DNA of 64,000 nucleotides. Origin: Carboxydocella thermautotrophica (GTDB lineage: Bacteria > Bacillota > GCA-003054495 > Carboxydocellales > Carboxydocellaceae). Shown one piece after another: positions 1 to 5,047 of the stretch (positions are counted from its first letter, which is position 1; the number at the start of each line of letters is the position of its first letter). The notes below the pieces were generated by a model, which had not been told where the DNA came from, did not search any database, and saw only the letters and a program-made list of their open reading frames with translations. The stretch covers positions 2,062,001-2,126,000 of the forward strand of contig CP028514.1 in NCBI GenBank assembly GCA_003054495.1, given 5' to 3'. The translations under genes were made by a program, and so were the position numbers.

Positions 1-592
1 CCAGCAGATTTTCCAGTTCTGCCAGGTTGGGCTTGACCGCAAAGGGTTGAGCGGCAAGACCAGCGCGCAGGGCCTCTCCATCGGCATCCAGGACTACTTT
101 CACCCCCTTTGCTTTTGCTCTGCTGATCAGTTCCCGATAAGTATCAGCAGCAGCTCCCTGGGGTAAACTACCGCCCAGAATCAGGTAAGCCGTCTGTTCC
201 AGAACTGAATCAAGCAGCTGGTAAAACGTTTGCATACGAGCAGAATCCACTACAAATCCAGGTTCATTGATTTCCGTAGTTTGTCTGGTGGCAAGATCAA
301 CCACTTTCAGGTTGGTGCGGGTTTCCCCCGGTACGCTGACAAAAGCAGTCGTTATCCCCTCATCCTCCAGAGCCTTTAACAGCAGTTTACCCTGCATTCC
401 AGCAATGAACCCGGTAGCCAGTACGCTTACCCCGAAATTTTTCAGTACCCTGGCCACATTTACCCCTTTGCCCCCGGGGTCCAGCCGTACCTCCTGAACC
501 CGGTTTAAGCTTCCTGCGGTAAAGCCTTCGACAGTTACCGTCTTATCCAGAGCCGGGTTTAAAGTTACCGTGACTACTGCAGCTGAATTCAT
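1..592 (-). CDS. fruK: 1-phosphofructokinase, partial (C-terminus beyond window)
   Basis: Phosphorylates fructose-1-phosphate to fructose-1,6-bisphosphate after PTS uptake (family knowledge). The reverse-strand frame opens with ATG at 592, eight bases after an AGGAGG, and reads MNSAAVVTVTLNPALDKTV, followed by the PfkB substrate/fold motif DPGGKGVNVARVL near residues 35-47 and LILGGSLPQG near residue 140. About 197 residues are present; the catalytic C-terminal GAGD-type motif lies off the left edge. It starts 11 bases after the fruR stop, so both are one transcript, and a PTS fructose permease is the expected next gene. A tagatose-6-phosphate kinase is the main alternative, made unlikely by the DeoR partner. 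Confidence 0.9.
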   Translation of the reverse strand, partial: MNSAAVVTVTLNPALDKTVTVEGFTAGSLNRVQEVRLDPGGKGVNVARVLKNFGVSVLATGFIAGMQGKLLLKALEDEGITTAFVSVPGETRTNLKVVDLATRQTTEINEPGFVVDSARMQTFYQLLDSVLEQTAYLILGGSLPQGAAADTYRELISRAKAKGVKVVLDADGEALRAGLAAQPFAVKPNLAELENLL

Positions 593-603
593 TTTGTTTC
601 CTC

Positions 604-1371
604 CTATGGCTGTGCAAGATGAACCTGAACTCCTTTTTTCTTCAAAGCCATCACCACCTCAACGGGAGCAGCAGCATCCATGATGCAGTGATCAATATCG
701 GCCAGACCGGCAAATCTGGCAAAAGAAATGCGACCGATTTTACTGTGGTCAGCCAGCAGAATTACCTGGGTAGCCGCTGCAATCATTTTGCTTTTTACTG
801 CCGCTTCCAGCAGATTGGGAGTGGTTAAACCTTTTTCTAAATCCAGCCCATTGGTAGCGATAAAAACCTTGTCCACCCGTACCTGCTCCAGGGCCCGTTC
901 GGTTATGGGCCCGACCAGGGCCAGCGTCTCCCGGCGCAGACTGCCTCCGGTCACCAGTACCTCGATACCGGGATTACCCTGTAATTCCTGGGCAAAGAGC
1001 AGGGAATTGGTGACCACTGTCAGGTGATTGAAGGTTTTAAGCTGCTGTACCAGATGAAAGGTGGTTGTGCCGGAATCCAGTAAAATGGTATCGCCATTTT
1101 CAATCAGCTTAACTGCTTCACGGGCAATGGCTTCTTTTTCACTTTTAAACCTGTCTTCTTTTTCCCAGTAAGTGGGTTCAAAATTAACTGCCTGCAACGA
1201 AATGGCTCCACCATGGGTCCGGTTTAACAGTTTGGCTTCTTCCAGTTCTTTCAAATCCCGGCGGATAGTGGACTCCGAAACCTGCAAAAAGTTACTGAGC
1301 TCCTGTACTGATGCACGACCATGCTTGTTGACATAGTCCAGAATCAGTTGTTTGCGTTCCTCCCCAAACAC
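604..1371 (-). CDS. fruR: DeoR-family repressor of the fructose operon
   Basis: A 255-residue DeoR regulator: N-terminal winged HTH (ELSNFLQVSESTIRRDLKEL, about residues 20-40) and a C-terminal sugar-phosphate sensor of the DeoR fold with GDTILLDSGTTTFHL and the lysine-containing KVFIATNGLD. An upstream ATG at 1407 has no Shine-Dalgarno and lies only three bases from an operator repeat; the GTG at 1371 has GGGGGG seven bases upstream and gives the usual DeoR start MFGEERKQ, so I choose it. Its promoter overlaps an operator array, so autoregulation is likely. The effector is probably fructose-1-phosphate (family inference). Confidence 0.9.
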   Translation of the reverse strand: MFGEERKQLILDYVNKHGRASVQELSNFLQVSESTIRRDLKELEEAKLLNRTHGGAISLQAVNFEPTYWEKEDRFKSEKEAIAREAVKLIENGDTILLDSGTTTFHLVQQLKTFNHLTVVTNSLLFAQELQGNPGIEVLVTGGSLRRETLALVGPITERALEQVRVDKVFIATNGLDLEKGLTTPNLLEAAVKSKMIAAATQVILLADHSKIGRISFARFAGLADIDHCIMDAAAPVEVVMALKKKGVQVHLAQP

Positions 1372-1410
1372 CTGCCAGCCCCCCAGTGATTGCCTGATTT
1401 TGCTCATTTG

Positions 1411-1472
1411 TTGATTGTTTTTGATTGTTTCTGCTTATTTTTGATTGTAATTGATTGTTCTGGTCTTGTCAA
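1411..1472 (-). promoter_or_regulatory. fruRK promoter with four phased TTGATTGT operator repeats
   Basis: Reverse strand: -35 TTGACA (1467-1472), exactly 17 bp spacer, -10 TACAAT (1444-1449). On the plus strand the octamer TTGATTGT occurs at 1411, 1421, 1441 and 1451, that is at spacings of 10, 20 and 10 bp. One copy overlaps the -10 and two lie downstream of the start point, a layout expected for repression by a DeoR protein. The link to FruR is inferred from position. Confidence 0.8.
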
Positions 1473-1477
1473 GAGCA

Positions 1478-1509
1478 GAAAAAAACTTCGGCCCGTTTTA
1501 GCCGAAGTT
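1478..1509 (-). terminator. Rho-independent terminator of the CopZ-like gene
   Basis: Inverted repeat AACTTCGGC / GCCGAAGTT (1484-1492 and 1501-1509) with an eight-base loop, followed on the reverse strand by a run of seven T. The stem includes the last codons of the upstream gene. It separates the metal island from the fru promoter. Confidence 0.85.
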
Positions 1510-1983
1510 AATATTTCCCTCCAGTTCCTGAAGATATGCCTGAATCGCCGAACTACAACAGCGTCCCGCCGGGTTTTCGTATTCACAGCGCCTGCCACCC
1601 ATGGCACCGGTGGCCTTGACTATTTCGGCAAAAGTTCTGGCTCCCTTTTCCCAGGCTTCCCGGATCTGTCCTCTGGTTACCCCCTTGCAATAACAGAGGG
1701 GAACATCCAGCCCCGGGTCCTTCCACCAGACCTTGACTGTCAGGGCATCGCGGCCAAAAATCTGACCCAGCTCCCGGTGAAAATAAACCACCTGGCATTC
1801 CGGATTCTGACAGAGATGATAGTCTTCCTCCACAATCTGTTCGATTAGTCCGGTTTTGAGCAGATTGCGTAAAGTACGGGGGCTTACGGGCTGCCCCTCA
1901 TTTCCACAGATAGGGCAGCGGGGAATTTGATTCTTTTCTCCGCAACCTTCCTGGCTACAACAGGCTTGTCCACATCCGGCCAT
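1498..1983 (-). CDS. CopZ N-terminal-domain-like [2Fe-2S]/zinc metallochaperone
   Basis: A 161-residue, cysteine-rich protein that matches the layout of the zinc and [2Fe-2S] domain found at the N-terminus of Archaeoglobus CopZ: CPICGNEG near residue 23, CQNPECQVVYF near residue 58, CYCKGVTRGQIREAW near 97 (a BFD-like 2Fe-2S motif) and NPAGRCC near 138. The copper-binding HMA domain of CopZ is absent. A further cysteine cluster, CGQACCSQEGC, sits at the extreme N-terminus and could bind soft metals. It lies on the same strand downstream of tnpB and the merT-like gene, so a role in mercury or copper handling is inferred, not shown. The ribosome site is weak. Confidence 0.8.
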   Translation of the reverse strand: MAGCGQACCSQEGCGEKNQIPRCPICGNEGQPVSPRTLRNLLKTGLIEQIVEEDYHLCQNPECQVVYFHRELGQIFGRDALTVKVWWKDPGLDVPLCYCKGVTRGQIREAWEKGARTFAEIVKATGAMGGRRCEYENPAGRCCSSAIQAYLQELEGNINFG

Positions 1984-1997
1984 GGCCTGACCTGGTT

Positions 1998-2031
1998 CAA
2001 AAAACTTGACTATTTTTATTTTCAGTCAAGT
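1998..2031 (-). terminator. Rho-independent terminator downstream of tnpB region
   Basis: Stem ACTTGACT / AGTCAAGT (2004-2011, 2024-2031) with a 12-base A/T loop, followed on the reverse strand by six T. It would end transcripts from tnpB and its 3' structured region, and lies only about 15 bases before the CopZ-like start, so read-through or a very close start site must feed that gene. Confidence 0.75.
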
Positions 2032-2235
2032 CGGCCCCCAGACCAGGATTTCGCCTCCTTTCCGAATACTTGATTTGCCCCCGCAGGGCAGGGCGACAGG
2101 GGACCTCGGCCCGGGAGTTCCACCCGGACGGGAGTACTGCACCGGTTTTTGCTGACCTCCCCGGTGGGAGTATAACTCCGCCTCCCGCGTCCTGTTAGGA
2201 CGCCTACCGGTTTCTCCGACACCGGCTAAACTGGG
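2032..2235 (-). ncRNA. Possible omega-RNA/right-end region of the TnpB element
   Basis: This 200-base stretch directly 3' of tnpB is GC-rich and, read on the reverse strand, folds by eye into several hairpins: GCGTCCT / AGGACGC, ACCGGT pairing with GCCGGT, and a stem around GGAACTCCCGGG. TnpB guide RNAs come from exactly this position. A 66-codon open frame here (2022-2222) has no recognisable protein features. I cannot define the scaffold-guide boundary or an insertion end, so the call is by position and structure only. Confidence 0.35.
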
Positions 2236-3726
2236 TCACCGTACGGACAGGGCCAATAACTTCAGGTCAGACCAGACGGAGTTATACGCCTCCTGCTCAC
2301 TCTGGGCAAGCCCGTTATGCACAGAAAGCCTCTCCTCCAGCCGCCTCAAGCAGGCCCTGACCCCACGGGTCATCCCTTTTCCTTCCCCAGGTCTATCAGG
2401 ATTAACCTTCCGGGTCAGGTTTTGCTTGATTTGCGATACCAGTTGCCTGAGTTCTTCAGTCACCCGTTCCCTGAACCCCATTGCCCGGCGTCCTATAACC
2501 AGTGCCGCCGCACAATGCACCGGAACGGCGTAACGTTTCATATACTTCCAGTAACCTATGGTTGAAGTATGCCGGGGTGATACTAACTTGAAAGGCACCC
2601 CTTCTTTTGTCGCTCTCCGATACATTGCTCCTACCATTTTCGCAAATGGAAAATTGGAGGCCATGCGGTTAAACTTTTTATTAGTGTCCAGTCTGTCTTT
2701 GCTAAAGTTCAGGTTTTCTAAAACAATGGGTTTGCCTGAAAAGAAAGCTATATCTACCATTACTCTGGCTAAAACGCCTATCAGGTAGCTACGCCGGAAG
2801 CTGGAAGCATGGGCTAAGTCTGGTATTCTGATATAAAGAAAACCGTTCGGGTAAGGGATAACCTGAAACTCTCCTTCGTACTTGCCCAGGTTGCCGGGAT
2901 AAGGAACGCTGAAACCCTCCGGCCACGGCTCCGGCTGGCCGGAAGCGCTAACGTTACACAGGGCTACCCCATCAGGGTTTGTGTCTATAGCCAGACAACC
3001 TTTAGCAAAGTCCGGTTCCTGCACCCTGACCACTTCAAATGTCAAATGTACCAAGTAGCGTCCTTCATAAAATATCTTAATGTTGGGGTTGCCTCCCTTG
3101 CTCTCGTCTCCCCGGGAGTAGAGGCGGTTCCTGCGGGCGTGCCGCCATTTTTCACGGGCGGCCCGGCCCTGGCAGACCTTTTCCCACAGCCTTCTGCCCC
3201 CAAAGACTACCTCTGGTATTGTACCCTTCTCCCGGTAATCCTTCAGTTCAGCCAGCCTTTTTGCCAGTGAAACCACCCGCTTGTTCCGCCCCTTGACTGC
3301 CAGGCGGAGCTTTTCAATAACTTCTGAAGCAGCCCCCTTTTCCTCTGCCTTCGCCAGTTTCCTCATAGCCAGGCTGAGCTTCTTTCTGGCCCGGCCCAGT
3401 TTCTTTTCTGTTTCTTCATTTTCTAACTTCAGCAGTTCTGTTTGGGAGTCCAGCAGGGCCTGTGCTTTAAGTCTGGCATCATCCGCATAGCGGGAGTTCA
3501 GCCCGAAAAGTTCTTGTCCTGCCTTCTTGATTTCATGGCGGGAAGCACCTTCCAGGAGCCGGTTAAAGGCCCACCGCATACAGGCACAGAAGAGACGCAT
3601 CTCCGTAGTCAGCGGGTCTTCTTCACCCCTGCTCCACTTCGAAGACCGGTGAGCCGGGTAAATCTCTGGAAAAAACTCCCTGCACACAGTTATGCTAAAT
3701 TTGTTCTTCTCGTGTTTCATTGACAT
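2236..3726 (-). CDS. TnpB-like (IS200/IS605 OrfB-type) protein with variant RuvC
   Basis: A 496-residue protein with a basic coiled-coil-like N-terminal half (about 85-165) and a C-terminal RuvC-type region. RuvC-I is GCLAIDTNPDGVALCNV (Asp present, near 245) and RuvC-II is PIVLENLNFSKDR (Glu present, near 345). At RuvC-III, where TnpB normally has D-x-N-A-A, this protein reads VPVHCAAALVIGRR, so His stands at the acidic position; the usual CxxC zinc ribbon is also absent. I recall similar TnpB-related proteins with H-x-AAA in Firmicutes, so this may be a subfamily trait. No tnpA is adjacent. It sits between the merT-like and CopZ-like genes, as if inserted in a metal operon. Start: ATG at 3726 with GGGGAG upstream; a second ATG two codons in is possible. 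Confidence 0.75.
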   Translation of the reverse strand: MSMKHEKNKFSITVCREFFPEIYPAHRSSKWSRGEEDPLTTEMRLFCACMRWAFNRLLEGASRHEIKKAGQELFGLNSRYADDARLKAQALLDSQTELLKLENEETEKKLGRARKKLSLAMRKLAKAEEKGAASEVIEKLRLAVKGRNKRVVSLAKRLAELKDYREKGTIPEVVFGGRRLWEKVCQGRAAREKWRHARRNRLYSRGDESKGGNPNIKIFYEGRYLVHLTFEVVRVQEPDFAKGCLAIDTNPDGVALCNVSASGQPEPWPEGFSVPYPGNLGKYEGEFQVIPYPNGFLYIRIPDLAHASSFRRSYLIGVLARVMVDIAFFSGKPIVLENLNFSKDRLDTNKKFNRMASNFPFAKMVGAMYRRATKEGVPFKLVSPRHTSTIGYWKYMKRYAVPVHCAAALVIGRRAMGFRERVTEELRQLVSQIKQNLTRKVNPDRPGEGKGMTRGVRACLRRLEERLSVHNGLAQSEQEAYNSVWSDLKLLALSVR

Positions 3727-3871
3727 TCCTGATCAGCTCCCCGAAACCCTGCCGGACTTTGCTGCTTCTCCAATGGATAATAGTTCCATTTTTTTATTGT
3801 AACAAAACAGTTAAATACAATCAATTATAGTCTAGTTTTCTGAAGCTGCTGCATACCTCCTTATTAACTCC

Positions 3872-4168
3872 TTATAGAGTTCGAACTGTAGTATAAAGCA
3901 AAATTCCCACAGCCATTAAAGTAGAAACCCATAAGATAACTTTATTATACTTATTATCGCTAGGATTTTTCGAGGCCCAATAATGAGACATACCCAACAG
4001 TATGATAGTTAAAATAAAAAAGAGTGTCCGATACCTGGACAGGGAAGCTGCTAAAATACTACTGAGGCCACTTAGACCAAGTGGTACCAATATAACTGGC
4101 CCCAGTCAGCAAATAGATGCGAAGAAAGCGGAGAATACTGAACCGATGCTGGCTATTTTCTCTTTCAT
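3872..4168 (-). CDS. merT: MerT-like mercuric transport protein, probable selenoprotein (UGA codon 21)
   Basis: Inner-membrane carrier of Hg(II) by family. Starting at ATG 4168 (AGGAGG upstream) the frame reads MKEKIASIGSVFSAFFASIC, then TGA at 4106-4108, then LGPVILVPLGLSG and two more hydrophobic segments, ending at 3872. In MerT the conserved pair in the first helix is Cys-Cys followed by a G-P motif; here the second Cys is the UGA. A stem-loop with an E. coli-like GGUCU apical loop follows (separate entry), so selenocysteine is the favoured reading (98 residues in total, a little shorter than MerT at about 116). A nonsense mutation is the alternative. Downstream of merR on the same strand. 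Confidence 0.8.
4068..4105 (-). promoter_or_regulatory. Putative bacterial SECIS element of merT
   Basis: Immediately 3' of the UGA, the reverse-strand RNA can form CCACUUGGUCUAAGUGG (4068-4084): a six-pair stem with loop GGUCU, 28-32 bases after the UGA. The E. coli fdhF SECIS loop recognised by SelB also contains GGUCU. An alternative, longer outer stem (CUGGGGCCA with UGGCCUCAG) starts right at the UGA. No selB, selC or selA is in this window. Confidence 0.6.
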
Positions 4169-4213
4169 ATATTTTTTTCCTCCTCTATCTACAATAAAAT
4201 GGGCAGTTTTAGG

Positions 4214-4303
4214 TCATGCCCAGGACCTTAAGCCCAGGACCTTAAGTCAGCAGCCACCTTTACAGTGAGCTACCGGCCGCAACATATACCGTTTCCTCAG
4301 CAT
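4214..4303 (-). CDS. Tiny cysteine peptide ORF in the mer locus, possibly read through UGA
   Basis: ATG at 4303 is seven bases after a strong AAAGGGAGGG. It encodes 18 residues ending ...RPVAHCKGGC, then TGA (4247-4249). Read as selenocysteine the frame continues for ten more codons to a second TGA at 4214, giving a CKGGCU motif. The bases after the first TGA are two tandem copies of a 14-mer. Unlike merT there is no convincing SECIS loop, so an 18-residue metal-binding peptide, a leader peptide, or a decayed gene are equally possible. Confidence 0.35.
4218..4245 (-). repeat. Tandem duplication of a 14-bp unit
   Basis: GCCCAGGACCTTAA occurs twice head-to-tail (4218-4231 and 4232-4245) between the cysteine-peptide stop/UGA and merT. 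Each unit includes part of CTTAAG, so the two copies can pair with each other in RNA. Confidence 0.85.
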
Positions 4304-4380
4304 GTTTCTACCCTCCCTTTCCCGTATACGTAATTTCTTGGAAAGATCAAAATCAGTTGTCATCCTCAACAGCTTTAAGT

Positions 4381-4779
4381 TCAATCATCTTTTAAAGTTT
4401 CAAGGATTGGACATTCTTGTAGCTCTTCCTTATTGGGACAGCGTTCTTTCAATTCGTTCAATATTTTTTCAATCCGTCTTAAATCTTTTATTCGTTGTTG
4501 AACTTCATCTATTTTTTGAGAAATAAAATTATACATATCCTTACATCGAATTTCACCTTCATCTATAACCTTTAGTAAGTTATGAATTTCACCCAGAGAA
4601 AACCCTAGTTCCTGCATGCGTTTAATAAAAAATATACGCTTTACAGTCTCTTCCGAGTACATTCGATACCCAGAATCTGTTCGTAAAGTTTCTTTGATTA
4701 ATCCTTTTCTCTCATAATACCTGATAGTTTCTTTATTGACATTACATTTAACAGCCAGTTCACTAATACGATATTTCAT
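4381..4779 (-). CDS. merR: MerR mercury-responsive regulator
   Basis: Activator/repressor of mercury genes; 132 residues. Winged HTH at the N-terminus (YRISELAVKCNVNKETIRYY, residues 3-22) and a dimer coiled coil. The three mercury-ligand cysteines of Tn501 MerR (82, 117, 126) have spacings of 35 and 9; this protein has IRC, ERC and QEC with exactly those spacings, which makes a mercury sensor much more likely than ZntR or CueR. Start is ATG 4779 with AGGGGGTGAT upstream; a longer frame to 4839 would run into the operator. It is the first gene of the reverse-strand mer transcript, as in Gram-positive mer operons. Confidence 0.93.
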   Translation of the reverse strand: MKYRISELAVKCNVNKETIRYYERKGLIKETLRTDSGYRMYSEETVKRIFFIKRMQELGFSLGEIHNLLKVIDEGEIRCKDMYNFISQKIDEVQQRIKDLRRIEKILNELKERCPNKEELQECPILETLKDD

Positions 4780-4801
4780 CTTATTATCACCCCCTGGATA
4801 A

Positions 4802-4833
4802 AGTATAAACCCTGTACTACGGTACAGGGTCAA
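4802..4833 (-). promoter_or_regulatory. MerR-type promoter/operator
   Basis: Reverse strand: -35 TTGACC (4828-4833), a 20 bp spacer, -10 TATACT (4802-4807). Inside the spacer is a perfect 8-4-8 dyad CCCTGTAC-TACG-GTACAGGG (4810-4829). The over-long spacer with a central dyad is the hallmark of promoters twisted open by MerR-family activators. It drives merR and, on the same strand, the peptide and merT. Confidence 0.92.
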
Positions 4834-4908
4834 TAACATTTTTTAACGCGTTTTTTTCAGTTCAAAGGGGATAAACTAATAACAAACCGGCAAAGGAGGT
4901 TAAAAACT

Positions 4909-5043
4909 ATGCACCTTTTGTTTGGTCGCCGCCGTGAAAAAGATACCTTCGATTTTCCCAATGCCGGCTTCTGGGCCCTGCATCTGGCCACTATTCCCCT
5001 GGTTTACATGCTGGGTAAAATGGCCGGAAGGGACCGGGAATAG
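4909..5043 (+). CDS. 44-residue small membrane-associated protein
   Basis: ATG 4909 follows a strong AAAGGAGGT by eight bases and the frame ends at TAG 5043. The sequence MHLLFGRRREKDTFDFPNAG begins a peptide with a basic N-terminal patch and one hydrophobic stretch (FWALHLATIPLVYMLG). I do not recognise the family. It is divergent from merR and ends four bases before the mutS2 stop, on the opposite strand. Coding is supported by the ribosome site and codon pattern only. Confidence 0.6.
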   Translation: MHLLFGRRREKDTFDFPNAGFWALHLATIPLVYMLGKMAGRDRE

Positions 5044-5047
5044 GAAA

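Noticed and set aside
2022-2222. 66-codon ORF downstream of tnpB as a gene
   Set aside because: No ribosome site, no family features, and it covers the structured candidate RNA and part of a terminator.
2236-3726. Cas12-type CRISPR effector
   Set aside because: No CRISPR array, no cas1/cas2, and size and layout are those of TnpB.
3872-4090. 72-codon membrane ORF starting at TTG as a complete small gene
   Set aside because: Upstream in-frame codons with a proper ribosome site encode the MerT first helix, interrupted only by one TGA; the short ORF is the tail of that gene.
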